Positions 17,969-27,576 of a DNA stretch of 64,000 nt are shown here, in pieces. A program made the position numbers and the translations under genes. The notes beneath the pieces are model-generated. The model searched no databases. It saw only the letters and a program-made list of their open reading frames with translations, and was not told the origin of the DNA. The stretch comes from Chthoniobacteraceae bacterium (lineage in GTDB: Bacteria > Verrucomicrobiota > Verrucomicrobiia > Chthoniobacterales > Chthoniobacteraceae): positions 38,210 to 102,209 of the forward strand of contig CANFTB010000009.1 of NCBI GenBank assembly GCA_947449735.1, in the 5' to 3' direction. Every line of letters starts with the position of its first letter. The stretch's first letter is position 1.

Positions 17969-20900
17969 TCAGCTCCGTTCACCTCCGCCGGCCACGAGCA
18001 CCAGGAGGGTCTGACCCGGCTCTGCCCGACTTCCCTTGCTGCATAGCACCTGGTGAACCCGGCCCGCGCACGGCGCAGCTAGAATCGTCTCCATCTTCAT
18101 CGACTCCAGCACCACCAGTTTCTGCCCCTCCTCCACCGCGTCGCCCTCCCCAACCAGCAGCTCCCATATGCTCCCGGGCAAATGCGCACGCACAAACGTC
18201 CCTCCCGGAGGCAATTTCACCTCGCTGATCTGCGGCTCGGGTTCGACGACGGAATCCACAACGTTCTGTCCGGCGTCCGCCCAGCGCTGCCGTTCTTCGG
18301 AAAACGCCCCGCGCTGCTGCTGCCGGAACGCTGAGATACCCGGAGCGTTCTGCTCCAGAAACGCCTGATAATCAGCAAGCCTGAAGGTTGTCTCCTCCAC
18401 CTTGATCTGAAAGCGGCCAGTCAGAAAATCTTCGCGATGCCGCAACAGCTCCTCGGCGCTCACCGGATAAAAACGGATCTGGTCGAAGAAACGGAGCAAC
18501 CACGGCTTGCCCGCCTGGAAATCGCGGGTGGTGCGGTGCGTGTTCCAAACCTGCACGGTACGTCCCACGAACTGGTACCCTCCCGGCCCTTCCATCCCGT
18601 AGATGCACATGTAAGCGCCGCCGATTCCGACGGCATTTTCCGGAGTCCACGTTCTCGCGGGATTGTACTTGGTCGTCACCAGGCGGTGGCGTGGATCCAA
18701 GGGCGTCGCCACGGGCGCGCCGAGATAAACATCCCCCAGACCGAGCACGAGATAGCTCGCGTTGAAAACAATGTCGCGCACCTCGTCGATGCTCGCGAGT
18801 CCATTGATACGCCGGATGAATTCGAGGTTGCTTGGGCACCAGGGTGCGTCTGCTCGAACGGATTGCATGTACTTATCAATCGCAAGCCGGGTCGCAGGAT
18901 CGTCCCATGAAAGCGGCAAATGTACGATGCGTGAAGGCACCTCAATTGCATCCAGTCCGGGCAGCATCTCCTCCGCCTGCAGCAAGGCCTCCATCAACCT
19001 CCCGGTGGAAAGCACCCGGGAATCATAGTGAATCTGGAGCGAGCGAATGCCCGGCGTCAGGTCTATCACCCCCGACTGAGGATGCTTTTCAAGCCACTGC
19101 ATGAGCGCATGCACCCGGAAGCGCAGCGCCAAATCCAGCACCAGCGGCCCGTACTCCACGAGCAGATACTTGTCGCCCGCACGCCTGTAGCACACGGCGG
19201 GACGTTCGTCTGTTTGAGAAAGCTCCCATTGAATGGCGTCCTCTACGGGCAGCCTCAGCCGTCCCAAAGGCTCAGCAGACGGCAGCGGCACGAGACCGGC
19301 GATCTCTGCGTCCTGGCGCAGTTCGGACGCGTTCGCCTCCGCCATGGTAACAGGAACAAACCTTACCGTGTCTCCGGGCTTGAGCTGGCCGATCTTCCAA
19401 AGTTCGCTTTGAACAATACAGGCGGGGCACACAAAGCCGCCCAAGCTCGGTCCATCCGGTCCGAGGATGATCGGCATGTCGCCCGTAAAATCAATCGCCC
19501 CCACGGCATAGGCGTTGTCGTGGATGTTTGAAGGATGCAATCCCGCCTCACCTCCGTCTGCTCTCGCAAACTGCGGCTTCGGGCCGATTAAACGTACGCC
19601 GGTCCGGTTGGAGTTGTAGTGCACCTTCCAGTCGGTGCTGAACAGCATCTCAACATCATCTGGCGTGAAAAAATCCGGCGCGCCGTGCGGTCCATAAAGA
19701 GCGCCGATCTCCCAATGACGCCTGTAGACGGGCACCAGTTCCCCGGGCAGCGCAAGCTCATCAGCCGGCCGGCCCGCACCGCCCAAATGCAGCACATCGC
19801 CCATGCGTAACGCCCGGCCACCGTGGCCGCCAAAGTTCCCAAGTGTGAAGGTAGCGCGGCTTCCCAGATACAAAGGAGCCTCAAACCCGCCCTCAACCGC
19901 CAAATAGGCCCGGGCCCCATGTCCAGCCGCAGCCCCCATCACGAGCGTCCCGCCCTTGGGGACCACAATCGCAGTCCACAACGGCACCGCTGCCCCGTCG
20001 AGCGTCGCGCCCATGTCCGCGCCCGCAAGCGCGATCCGACACGGCGCGTTAAAGCGCAGCGACGGGCCGGTCATCGTGACCTCCAACCCTGCAGCAGCCT
20101 CAGGATTGCCAAGTAACCGGTTTGCAATACGGAACGCCAACGGGTCCATCGGTCCGGACGGCGGCACCCCCACCGCCCAGTATCCGAGGCGGCCGGGATA
20201 ATCCTGCAGCGTCGTCTGCGCCCCTGCATCCAAAACGTCGACAGATCTAGGGTCGTAAGAAAAGGAACTGAGGTAACCGGTTGTCACCTCTCCTCTTTCG
20301 AAAGTCTCCGCCGCCACAACCGACTTCAAATATCCGAGGTTGGATTCAATTCCATCGAATGCTGAACCATCGAGCGCTGCGCGCATCTTCGCTATGGCAC
20401 CGATACGGTCCTCTCCAAGCACGATGATCTTTGCGATCATCGGGTCGTAATAGGGAGTCACCTCGGACCCGCTCTCCACCCAGGTCTCGCACCGGACAGC
20501 CTCCGGCAGGACGACGCGCGTCAACAAGCCGCAGCTCGGCTGGAAGTTCTTGCGTGCATCCTCCGCGTACACGCGCACCTGGATGGAGTGCCGCTTCGGG
20601 GCGTGCTTGTAAACAGCTAAAAATGAATCGTCTCCCGCCGCCAGACGCACCATCCATTCCACAAGATCGATCCCGCACACTTCCTCGGTCACGCCGTGCT
20701 CCACCTGCAGACGCGTGTTCACCTCGAGGAAATAAAACGCGCCAGCGTCCGCATCGAAAACAAACTCCACCGTGCCCGCGGAACGATAGTTCACAGCACC
20801 TCCCAACCGGACGGCCGCAGCCGAAAGCTCGGCACGCTGCCCCTCCGTGAGGCCCGGCGCCGGAGTCTCCTCCACAACCTTTTGGTTGCGGCGCTGGGCG

Positions 20901-21586
20901 GAACAATCCCGCTCCCCGAGGGAGATGACCCGCCCCTTTCCGTCTCCAAAAATCTGCACCTCGATGTGCCTCGCCCGGGCCACAAACTTCTCCAAAAACA
21001 ACCCAGACTCCTTGAAGTTGCTGGCGCTCAACCGCTGGACCGAATCAAAGGCCTCCCCAAGCTCAGCAGCATCCCGGCAAACGCGCATCCCGATCCCGCC
21101 CCCACCCGCCGTGCTCTTGAGCATGACGGGATATCCGATCCGGTCTGCCTCGGTCAGGGCGTGCGGCACACCGCTTAAGATGCCCGTTCCAGGAAGCAGT
21201 GGAACACCCTGCGCCGCAGCAATTTCACGAGCAGTGTGCTTGAGTCCAAAGTCGCGCATCTGCGCCGGCGTCGGTCCAATAAACGCGAGACCCGCGGCTT
21301 CGCACGCCTCAGCAAACTCCGGGTTCTCGCTCAAAAAACCGTAGCCGGGATGCACGGCCTGCGCGCCCGTCTGCGCCGCAGCGGCCAGAATACGTTCCAC
21401 TCTGAGGTAGCTATCCGAAACGGCGGCGGCCCCGAGTAGGACAGCGTCATCCGCGTCGCTAACGTGCAGGGAGCGCGAGTCGGCTTCCGAGTACACAGCA
21501 ACGCTGGAAACACCGAGCTTGCGCAAGGTTCGTGTGATGCGCCTAGAAATCGCGCCCCTGTTCGCTATGAGAACCTTGGAGAACAT
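17969..21586 (-). CDS. uca: Biotin-dependent urea/guanidine carboxylase
   Basis: The 1205-residue protein has a biotin carboxylase N-terminus ([17 protein letters not shown], ~1-450), a carboxyltransferase part built from KipI/KipA-like AHS1 and AHS2 domains (~460-1100), and a C-terminal biotinyl domain with VLESMKMET, Lys1164 being the biotin site. I start at the ATG at 21586 because it shares one base with the upstream TGA and begins the canonical sequence; an in-frame ATG at 21670 adds 28 atypical residues. Many proteins annotated as urea carboxylase next to paired DUF1989 genes have been shown to be guanidine carboxylases, so guanidine is the likelier substrate. Sequence alone does not settle it. 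Confidence 0.92.
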   Translation of the reverse strand: MFSKVLIANRGAISRRITRTLRKLGVSSVAVYSEADSRSLHVSDADDAVLLGAAAVSDSYLRVERILAAAAQTGAQAVHPGYGFLSENPEFAEACEAAGLAFIGPTPAQMRDFGLKHTAREIAAAQGVPLLPGTGILSGVPHALTEADRIGYPVMLKSTAGGGGIGMRVCRDAAELGEAFDSVQRLSASNFKESGLFLEKFVARARHIEVQIFGDGKGRVISLGERDCSAQRRNQKVVEETPAPGLTEGQRAELSAAAVRLGGAVNYRSAGTVEFVFDADAGAFYFLEVNTRLQVEHGVTEEVCGIDLVEWMVRLAAGDDSFLAVYKHAPKRHSIQVRVYAEDARKNFQPSCGLLTRVVLPEAVRCETWVESGSEVTPYYDPMIAKIIVLGEDRIGAIAKMRAALDGSAFDGIESNLGYLKSVVAAETFERGEVTTGYLSSFSYDPRSVDVLDAGAQTTLQDYPGRLGYWAVGVPPSGPMDPLAFRIANRLLGNPEAAAGLEVTMTGPSLRFNAPCRIALAGADMGATLDGAAVPLWTAIVVPKGGTLVMGAAAGHGARAYLAVEGGFEAPLYLGSRATFTLGNFGGHGGRALRMGDVLHLGGAGRPADELALPGELVPVYRRHWEIGALYGPHGAPDFFTPDDVEMLFSTDWKVHYNSNRTGVRLIGPKPQFARADGGEAGLHPSNIHDNAYAVGAIDFTGDMPIILGPDGPSLGGFVCPACIVQSELWKIGQLKPGDTVRFVPVTMAEANASELRQDAEIAGLVPLPSAEPLGRLRLPVEDAIQWELSQTDERPAVCYRRAGDKYLLVEYGPLVLDLALRFRVHALMQWLEKHPQSGVIDLTPGIRSLQIHYDSRVLSTGRLMEALLQAEEMLPGLDAIEVPSRIVHLPLSWDDPATRLAIDKYMQSVRADAPWCPSNLEFIRRINGLASIDEVRDIVFNASYLVLGLGDVYLGAPVATPLDPRHRLVTTKYNPARTWTPENAVGIGGAYMCIYGMEGPGGYQFVGRTVQVWNTHRTTRDFQAGKPWLLRFFDQIRFYPVSAEELLRHREDFLTGRFQIKVEETTFRLADYQAFLEQNAPGISAFRQQQRGAFSEERQRWADAGQNVVDSVVEPEPQISEVKLPPGGTFVRAHLPGSIWELLVGEGDAVEEGQKLVVLESMKMETILAAPCAGRVHQVLCSKGSRAEPGQTLLVLVAGGGERS

Positions 21587-22227
21587 CACGGCCAGAGAAG
21601 TATGCGCACGGGCGTCGGGTTGTATGCGTTGCACGGGTTGTTCAACTGCGGGCAGTTGGAAATGAGGCACACCACGTCCATCTCCGCCCGCATCTCGACG
21701 TAACGTCCGCTACCCGACACACCGTCCTCAAAGGTCAATCCTCCCTCTTCAGTGACCGGAACGTTCATAAAGAAATTGATATTGTGGGTGATGTCGCGCT
21801 TGGTCCAGCCGGGCTGCCACTGACGAATGCCGCGCAAAAAGCTGTCCCTGCAGGCGTGCATCGAGCGCTTCTCGAGGGCGTAACGCACCATGTTACTTTC
21901 GCACGAACATGCCCCCCCAAGCGTGTCGTGCCGCCCGCATGTGTCGGCTGTGATGGTTAAAAGGGCGTTGCCCCTCGTCGACATTAGCCGCGTCCCAGTG
22001 CTCAGATAAAGCCCCCCCTGCCCGCGGATGGTATCTTGGGCGCTGTACCGCTCCGCCGGATCATGCGCGTTGTAGAAAAGAGTGTCGGCGGCCTGGTTGC
22101 CCTCCAAATCGACGATACGCAATGTCTGCCCCGCCTTGATTCCATGCATCCACGGCTCGCCCGCGGGAAGCGTGAACTCGTAGACGGCGTCAGCCGGGTT
22201 GAGCGGACTTTCAATCAATGCACTCAT
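21586..22227 (-). CDS. DUF1989 protein, carboxyguanidine deiminase subunit (UAAP2-like)
   Basis: The 213-residue protein belongs to the urea-amidolyase-associated (DUF1989) family. Pairs of these, called CgdA and CgdB, deiminate carboxyguanidine to allophanate. Visible motifs are [40 protein letters not shown] and [20 protein letters not shown], whose Cys/His cluster fits a metal site. Its start overlaps the upstream DUF1989 gene by ATGA, and its stop overlaps the carboxylase start by one base, so subunit stoichiometry is probably coupled in translation. Which of the two paralogues is CgdA or CgdB I cannot tell. Confidence 0.88.
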   Translation of the reverse strand: MSALIESPLNPADAVYEFTLPAGEPWMHGIKAGQTLRIVDLEGNQAADTLFYNAHDPAERYSAQDTIRGQGGLYLSTGTRLMSTRGNALLTITADTCGRHDTLGGACSCESNMVRYALEKRSMHACRDSFLRGIRQWQPGWTKRDITHNINFFMNVPVTEEGGLTFEDGVSGSGRYVEMRAEMDVVCLISNCPQLNNPCNAYNPTPVRILLWP

Positions 22228-22949
22228 AGGAAGTAACGTCGGGTGATTTCAAATCCTCTCGTGTTCTCCGCACAGGAAGTGCGGCAGCGGTCGTCCCCGG
22301 CAGGTGGCGGTGAAGTCCACACGGATAACTCCACCGGCTGGGGCGCGTAAGTCGGCGACGGATCCAGCGGGTGGACGCAGGTGTTGAGGACGACGAGCGT
22401 GTTCATCTCCGCACGCAAATCGACATGCATCCCTGCTTTCGAATGGCCCTCGTGAAAGCGCAGTCTGCCCTCCTTGTCGGCGGTCACCTTGGCGAAGAGG
22501 TTCACGTTCATCGCCAGGTCGCGTTCGTCCATGCCGTACTTCCCAAGTTCTGTGAGAAAGCTGTCCCGGCCGTTCCGGTGGAATGCGTTCCGCGCCTCCT
22601 GGTAGCGGAGCGCACCGTATTTAAGAAGCACCTCCTGTTCGCTGGAGCAGCCTGAGAGCGGATCGTGCCAGCCGCACGTGTCGTCCGTGATCGATACAAG
22701 GATCCGGCCCATATCCGAATATAGGCAGTGTCCCGCCGTCAGGCGCGCCGTGTGCTGGCACTTTAGAGTGTCGGGCAGGTTGAGGCGCTCGCCCAATATC
22801 TCAAAATTGTAGAAGAGCGCCGAAACGTTGGCCCCCTCACCCAGCGATTTCACCCGCAGGGTTGTCCCGCGTTTGAGGACGTGTGACCAACTCGCACCGG
22901 CAGATACTTGCTCGATGAAACGCACAAGGGATAGGTCGATCTCAGCCAT
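22224..22949 (-). CDS. DUF1989 protein, carboxyguanidine deiminase subunit (UAAP1-like)
   Basis: This is the longer of the two paralogues (241 residues). It has the family layout: [39 protein letters not shown] and [19 protein letters not shown] with the conserved Cys-Gly-x-His-Asp...Cys cluster, then a NVNLFAKV segment and a C-terminal [15 protein letters not shown]. The paralogue pair is expected to form the heteromeric deiminase. It begins 3 nt after the stop of the NikR-like regulator gene and overlaps the next gene by 4 nt, the typical arrangement of these operons. Confidence 0.88.
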   Translation of the reverse strand: MAEIDLSLVRFIEQVSAGASWSHVLKRGTTLRVKSLGEGANVSALFYNFEILGERLNLPDTLKCQHTARLTAGHCLYSDMGRILVSITDDTCGWHDPLSGCSSEQEVLLKYGALRYQEARNAFHRNGRDSFLTELGKYGMDERDLAMNVNLFAKVTADKEGRLRFHEGHSKAGMHVDLRAEMNTLVVLNTCVHPLDPSPTYAPQPVELSVWTSPPPAGDDRCRTSCAENTRGFEITRRYFL

Positions 22950-22952
22950 GGT

Positions 22953-23396
22953 TTAGTAAATGGGAGGCAGAAGCGTGGAGGTGACGTTGAGGTGCCCATG
23001 CTTGACCCCCTTGCAGGCGATCAGTTCGTCGGCGATGCGCTTCAATCGTTCGCCAGGCCCCTGCGCAAGGATGACTTCCAGGCTGTGGTGGTTCTCGAGA
23101 TGCACGCGCTGCGAGGTGATGATCTCCTTCAGGTACTGGTGCTGGATCCTGATCAGGCGCCCCTGAAGCCCCGGCTTTGCGTGGTCGTAAATGAGCGTGA
23201 TCGTGGCGGCTAGCACCTCCTTGCCAAACTGCTGTGCATGACGGACGAGCTGCCCGCTGATCATCTTTGAAATCGCCTCCGACCGGCTTGCATAGCCGCG
23301 CTCCTCCACCATGGCATCCAGATTTACCAGCAACGACTCAGGCAATGAAATGCTGATGCGCGCCGCCGGGCTGGGCTTTTGAAGTTTTGCGCTCAT
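22953..23396 (-). CDS. NikR-like ribbon-helix-helix/ACT regulator with altered nickel site
   Basis: The 147-residue protein (ATG at 23396; a GTG two codons earlier is possible) has an N-terminal ribbon-helix-helix (ARISISLPESLLVNLDAMVEERG, then RSEAI) and the C-terminal ACT-like NikR domain ending CKGVKHGHL. It aligns without gaps to E. coli NikR across the metal region. The equivalents of Ni ligands His76 and His89 are kept (His86, His99), but His87 is Arg97 and Cys95 is Ser105. It is therefore probably not a standard nickel sensor. It is first gene of the carboxylase operon and faces two NikR-type operators, so it likely controls both divergent operons. Confidence 0.88.
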   Translation of the reverse strand: MSAKLQKPSPAARISISLPESLLVNLDAMVEERGYASRSEAISKMISGQLVRHAQQFGKEVLAATITLIYDHAKPGLQGRLIRIQHQYLKEIITSQRVHLENHHSLEVILAQGPGERLKRIADELIACKGVKHGHLNVTSTLLPPIY

Positions 23397-23444
23397 GAGC
23401 ACACTCTTTTAGCAGGCAGCGTGCTAGCTCCGCCCCGGCGGCGG

Positions 23445-23472
23445 GTGTGAAGAACAACTTTTTTCCTCATAC
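23445..23472. promoter_or_regulatory. NikR-type operator 1 (GTGTGA-N16-TCATAC)
   Basis: GTGTGA at 23445-23450 and TCATAC at 23467-23472 are separated by exactly 16 bp. This is the spacing and, with one base changed in the left half, the sequence of the E. coli NikR operator GTATGA-N16-TCATAC. The flanking base is also symmetric (G left, C right). It lies about 50 bp before the regulator gene start. Confidence 0.7.
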
Positions 23473-23532
23473 CGGAACCACCCCTCCGGCCTGTCGTGTT
23501 TTAACCACCCAGCCTGCTCGATTTTGAACACA

Positions 23533-23560
23533 GTGTGAGAATTCGCGTGAATCCTCATAC
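23533..23560. promoter_or_regulatory. NikR-type operator 2 (GTGTGA-N16-TCATAC)
   Basis: A second site with the same half-sites and the same N16 spacing lies 88 bp from the first. Its flanking bases are also symmetric (A left, T right). It sits centrally between the two divergent operons, about 140 bp from either start codon. Two independent copies make chance very unlikely. Confidence 0.72.
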
Positions 23561-23703
23561 TCAGCAAGGCTCTCTGGAGCCGCGCTTAAAGGCCGGGTGC
23601 GGTCAGTTTCCAGTGTGGACGCGCTGTTTCTCGCCCCCGGCTGCCTCATTGGCACGCAGGCTGCGATAGCCCTGACCCGGTTAGTCCTTCCTTTCTCAAA
23701 ACT

Positions 23704-24672
23704 ATGAAACTAAAAAGCACACTCGCACTGCTGTTGAGCCTCCTCGCCGCCGGCGGACTCCAAGCCGAGCCGCTCAAAATCGCGTACTCCGACTGGCCGG
23801 GGTTCACCATCTTCGAACTGGCCAAGCAAAAGGGCTGGTTCAAGGACGCCGGGCTAGACGTGGAGCTCGTCTGGTTTGAATACCTCCCCTCCATCGACGC
23901 CTTTTCCGCAGGCAAGGTAGACGCGGTGACCATCGTGGGCACGGACGCGCTGGTCGCGGGGGCGAACGGAGCAAAGAGCAAGTTCGTCGCACTCCTCGAT
24001 TACAGCGAAGGCAGCGACATGATCATCGGCGCGCCGGGCATCAAATCCATCAAGGACCTCAAAGGTAAAAAAGTCGCCGTCGAGACAACTCTGGTAGAGC
24101 ACCTGCTGCTGCTCAAAGCACTCGAAGAAAACGGCATGACGCAGGCGGACGTGGAACTGGTAAACACCGCCACCGACAAGATGCCCGAGACCCTGGCCTC
24201 CGGCAAAGTGTCCGCGGTGGGGGCGTGGTATCCCATCTCCGGAAATGCGCTCAAGCAGGTCTCGGGATCCAAGGCGCTCTTCACAAGCGCCAGCGCGAAG
24301 GGGCTGATCTACGACGTACTCGCCGTCAGTCCAAGCAGTTACGGCAAGCACAAGGAGGAGTGGGCCAAGATCGCGGGTATTTATTACAAGTGTGTGGATT
24401 ACTTGAAGGACCCGAAGACCAAGAAGGAGGCCATCAAGATCATGGCGGCGAAGGTGGGCGCTGACGCCTCCGACTACGCCAAAAACGTTCCCGGCACGCA
24501 CTTTCTCACTCTGGAAGAAGCCAAGGCCGCCGTTAAAAAGGGGCCCGGACTCGACTCCATCTACGGCTCCCTCACGGTGGGCGACAAATTCAACTTGGAG
24601 AACAAGGTATATAAGTCCGCCCAGAAGCCGGAAAGCTACGTCCTGCCGAACCTGATCAACGACCTGAAGTAG
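23704..24672 (+). CDS. ABC importer substrate-binding protein (urea carboxylase-region family)
   Basis: The 322-residue protein has a signal peptide (LALLLSLLAAGGLQAEP) and an NMT1/SsuA/TauA-like periplasmic binding fold: LKIAYSDWPGFTIFELAKQKGWFKDAGLDVELVWF split over residues 22-56, SIDAFSAGKVDAVTIVGTDA and IKDLKGKKVAVE. This subfamily is regularly encoded beside urea/guanidine carboxylases, and the ligand here is probably guanidine or urea. It is the first gene of the plus-strand operon, with the permease 9 nt downstream. Its promoter lies in the region with the two NikR-type sites. Confidence 0.9.
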   Translation: MKLKSTLALLLSLLAAGGLQAEPLKIAYSDWPGFTIFELAKQKGWFKDAGLDVELVWFEYLPSIDAFSAGKVDAVTIVGTDALVAGANGAKSKFVALLDYSEGSDMIIGAPGIKSIKDLKGKKVAVETTLVEHLLLLKALEENGMTQADVELVNTATDKMPETLASGKVSAVGAWYPISGNALKQVSGSKALFTSASAKGLIYDVLAVSPSSYGKHKEEWAKIAGIYYKCVDYLKDPKTKKEAIKIMAAKVGADASDYAKNVPGTHFLTLEEAKAAVKKGPGLDSIYGSLTVGDKFNLENKVYKSAQKPESYVLPNLINDLK

Positions 24673-24681
24673 GTTTCCTTC

Positions 24682-25722
24682 ATGGCCACGGCGCACCGCG
24701 ACTGGTTGGGATTGAAGGCGGAGCTGCCGCGCAAGCGGCGGACGCAGCTCACGCTGCTTTCCTTCCTTCTGCCTCTCGGCCTGTGGTGCGTCGTGAGCTA
24801 CGTTCCGTGGATATGGCACCCCCTGGTCCGCATCACCAGTCCGGGCGAGGTAGACTATTTCACGGAGGACCTCGACGTTCCGCGGGGTGATTTCACCTCC
24901 GAGTGCGCAAAGGCGCGTGCGGCCGGACAGACGCTTCCGGAGGGTGTCCGGGTGAACCCCGTTTACCTTCCTCCGCCGCACGCTGTCGCGCGCGCCTTTG
25001 TCACAGCCTTCCAGACTCCTCCACGGCTTCCCAATGAACCGTGGCTGCACCAAAGCCTTGGCCACAGCATACGCACCATCGTCTGGGGCTTCGTTGCGTC
25101 ATCACTGCTTGGGCTTCCGCTGGGCATCTTATGCGGCACCTACCGCTTCGCAGCCAGGCTCCAGGAGCCTTTCATCGAGTTTTTCCGCTACCTTCCGGCG
25201 CCTGCATTCGGGGCGCTGTGCGTTGCGGTGCTTGGGATCGACGACGCCCCGAAGGTGGCGATTATCTTTGTAGGCACCTTTTTCCAACAGGTGCTCGTGA
25301 TCTCCAATACCGTGCGCAAAGTCGATCCGGCCCTGATCGAGGCCTCCCAAACTCTCGGCGCCAGGGGATGGAAGCTTGTGCGGCGGGTGATCATCCCGGC
25401 GTCCGTGAGCGACATCTACACCGACATGCGGATCCTGCTCGGCTGGGCCTGGACTTACCTGATCGTGGCCGAGGTCGTCGGGACAATGTCCGGCATCACC
25501 TATTTCATCAACCAGCAGGCCCGCTACCGCAACTTTGACAACGTGTACGCGGCGATTGCGATGATCGGTATCATCGGCTTCTCCAGCGACCTCTTTCTAG
25601 CCTGGCTGGGGAGCGTTCTGTTTCCTTGGAAGCGCAAATCCCGCGGAACATCCGGCATCGCGAAGCACAGTTTGTCCACAAGTGCTTCTCCCTCCTTGGA
25701 AGCAACTGTCCAGACCCCATGA
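24682..25722 (+). CDS. ABC importer permease
   Basis: The 346-residue BPD-type permease has a first membrane span ([21 protein letters not shown]) followed by an unusually long non-membrane insert of ~60 residues before the transport domain. The EAA loop is visible as [22 protein letters not shown], which contacts the ATPase. Several further spans follow, including [21 protein letters not shown]. It overlaps the ATPase gene by 4 nt (ATGA). It belongs to the SsuC/TauC-like group seen with carboxylase loci and presumably moves the same substrate as the binding protein. Confidence 0.9.
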   Translation: MATAHRDWLGLKAELPRKRRTQLTLLSFLLPLGLWCVVSYVPWIWHPLVRITSPGEVDYFTEDLDVPRGDFTSECAKARAAGQTLPEGVRVNPVYLPPPHAVARAFVTAFQTPPRLPNEPWLHQSLGHSIRTIVWGFVASSLLGLPLGILCGTYRFAARLQEPFIEFFRYLPAPAFGALCVAVLGIDDAPKVAIIFVGTFFQQVLVISNTVRKVDPALIEASQTLGARGWKLVRRVIIPASVSDIYTDMRILLGWAWTYLIVAEVVGTMSGITYFINQQARYRNFDNVYAAIAMIGIIGFSSDLFLAWLGSVLFPWKRKSRGTSGIAKHSLSTSASPSLEATVQTP

Positions 25723-26624
25723 GCGCTAGAACCTCGGATCCAGAGGCCTATTTGAGGCAGCCCGCTGGTGTCGCGGAGCGCTTCGAGCGCATCCGGCAGA
25801 GGCCAGTGATCCTGAGCGTGCGGCATTTAAGCAAGGATTTCGAGTCCGACGGACACAGACGCCCAGTCTTTGAGGGACTCACTCTGGACATCCACCGGCG
25901 CGAGTTCATCTGCGCGATCGGGCCTTCAGGGTGCGGCAAGTCGACCCTGGCGCGCATAGTGGCGGGTCTGGACGAGGCGAGCGGTGGGGAGGTGCTGCTC
26001 GACGGCGCACTCGTGACCGGGCCGGGCCCGGACCGCGGAATGGTGTTCCAGGGCTACACGCTTTTTCCGTGGCTCACGGTGAAGGCGAACGTGATGTTCG
26101 GTCTGGAGATGGGCGGTCAGGCGCCTGCCATCGCAGAACAAGAAGCCCGCCAGTGGCTTGACATGGTGGGGCTGGGAAAGTTCGAGAACGCTTACCCGCA
26201 TGAATTATCGGGCGGCATGAAGCAGCGGGTGGCCATTGCTAGGGCCCTCGCCAACGGACCCCGCATCCTTATCATGGACGAACCCTTCGGCGCACTGGAC
26301 GCCCAGACACGCGCCCAGATGCAGGGCTATCTGCTGCAAATCTGGCGCAAGGTGGACGTCACCATCCTGTTCATCACGCACGACCTCGACGAGGCAGCCT
26401 ACCTTTCGGACCGCATTCTGGTGATGGGGGCGAATCCGGGTCGGGTCGTGGAGTTTATCGAGAATCCGGTGCCCCGGCCGCGGAGTGCAGAGCAATTTCA
26501 GTCACCCGAATTTCTTGCACTGAAGAGACGTCTGGAAGAACACATTCATCCTCCGATGGAAGTCGAAGAAGTAGATCTTCTTCCCATGGTGAAACTCACG
26601 CACGCAGACGACGAGGTCGAGTGA
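25719..26624 (+). CDS. ABC importer ATPase
   Basis: The 301-residue nucleotide-binding subunit energises the importer. Walker A is GPSGCGKST, the Q-loop region reads [13 protein letters not shown], the ABC signature is [15 protein letters not shown], and Walker B is [13 protein letters not shown], followed by the switch His in ITHDLDEA. I start at the ATG at 25719, overlapping the permease stop; the open frame extends upstream inside the permease gene but that part is not ABC-like. About 25 extra residues precede and 35 follow the core domain. Confidence 0.92.
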   Translation: MSARTSDPEAYLRQPAGVAERFERIRQRPVILSVRHLSKDFESDGHRRPVFEGLTLDIHRREFICAIGPSGCGKSTLARIVAGLDEASGGEVLLDGALVTGPGPDRGMVFQGYTLFPWLTVKANVMFGLEMGGQAPAIAEQEARQWLDMVGLGKFENAYPHELSGGMKQRVAIARALANGPRILIMDEPFGALDAQTRAQMQGYLLQIWRKVDVTILFITHDLDEAAYLSDRILVMGANPGRVVEFIENPVPRPRSAEQFQSPEFLALKRRLEEHIHPPMEVEEVDLLPMVKLTHADDEVE

Positions 26625-26723
26625 GGCTTGTGCGCCGGCAAAGGCAGCGCGCCCGACTAGGGGGCCGGGTGCCTGTGTTTTAAAGCTTGAGCCTCGGCAA
26701 AGGGAACTGTCTTTAAAGCCGTC

Positions 26724-27074
26724 ATGGAGGTCTTCCTGCTTTTGCTGCCTACAATTATTGGAATCGGCATCCTGCTTTTTCTTTCCCACGCAATTCTATG
26801 GGGAATGACCTTCACAATCGACGATTTGCACGTCCGGGTCCGCGTCTACGGACGCACGGTCCGCAAGGTGGCGTTGAGCGACATTGAATGGGCCGCGGCC
26901 GATTGGACCCTCGTAAACGAGCACTGGACGAACACCATCAATCCCAAGCGCATCGTCCTGCTGCGGCGGCGGACCGGCTTTATGAAAAACTTCCTCGTCA
27001 GCCCGCCGTCACGGACCGACTTTCTGAACAATCTCGCCGCGCGCGGCGTCACGATCCGACAGACCAAATCGTGA
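26724..27074 (+). CDS. Small membrane protein with possible bacterial PH-like domain
   Basis: The 116-residue protein starts with one strong membrane span (FLLLLPTIIGIGILLFLSHAIL) and continues with a beta-rich cytoplasmic part (FTIDDLHVRVRVYGRTVRKVALSDIEW, then RIVLLRRRTGFMKNFLVSP split by charged turns). That pattern, with hydrophobic span plus short PH-type beta fold, resembles bPH-domain membrane proteins. The assignment is tentative. It is 99 nt downstream of the ABC ATPase, so it may be a separate unit. Confidence 0.6.
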   Translation: MEVFLLLLPTIIGIGILLFLSHAILWGMTFTIDDLHVRVRVYGRTVRKVALSDIEWAAADWTLVNEHWTNTINPKRIVLLRRRTGFMKNFLVSPPSRTDFLNNLAARGVTIRQTKS

Positions 27075-27294
27075 CACCCACACACACCGCGATCCAGAAG
27101 ACGAGGCCCAATAGAAGGCTTGCATGCACTGGCTCCGCAACCCGGGAAGCCATTCCACGCTGCCAAAACTGTAGACACGGTTTTCTACGTCCAAGCGTCA
27201 ATCCAAACCGCAGCAGTTCTCCCGTCCAGACCAGGAGGACATCGACAAACAGCGAGTAGAGAAATTCAACCACTAGCCCGGCAACGGCATTCAT
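27049..27294 (-). CDS. Small two-span membrane protein
   Basis: An 81-residue product from the ATG at 27294 shows two hydrophobic spans (VVEFLYSLFVDVLLVWTGELL and SLLLGLVFWIAVCVGVTIWSV) joined by a basic loop with the LTLGRRKP motif that recurs in small bacterial membrane proteins. It overlaps the end of the preceding plus-strand gene by 26 bp tail to tail. A TTG start 24 nt upstream is possible. Function is unknown. Confidence 0.5.
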   Translation of the reverse strand: MNAVAGLVVEFLYSLFVDVLLVWTGELLRFGLTLGRRKPCLQFWQRGMASRVAEPVHASLLLGLVFWIAVCVGVTIWSVGS

Positions 27295-27576
27295 GTTGCA
27301 TGCATGTTCTGCCACCAATGGCGCTTCTTTACAACACCATGCAGCCGTCGAGGCCGCCCCACTGCGTGACAGTGTTTGAGCGATGCCTGCTCACGGGCTG
27401 GCGGGTCGTCCTCCTCGAATACACCTCGCACGCTCGCCGGAGCTGCCAAGCGCGTTTACATGATTGTCCACTAGGGCGACTCCAAACAAGACTCGCCTAA
27501 ACAACCGACAGTTTACCACGGGCGTTTCCTCTGCCAGACCACATGGCGTTGGGTCGCCCGTCCGTCCAGACACACA

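Larger units (their letters stand above)
23397..23703. other. Divergent promoter region of the nitrogen locus
   Basis: This 307-bp stretch separates the minus-strand catabolic operon from the plus-strand ABC importer operon. It carries the two operator-like sites listed separately. I searched both strands by eye for guanidine-I, -II and -III riboswitch signatures (for instance GGTCCGAGAG or paired ACGR-loop hairpins) and found none. No ORF with protein-like composition is present. Confidence 0.6.

Noticed and set aside
23397..23703. Guanidine riboswitch in the carboxylase/transporter intergenic region
   Set aside because: None of the conserved cores of guanidine-I, -II or -III classes can be found on either strand by eye; two operator sites explain regulation better.
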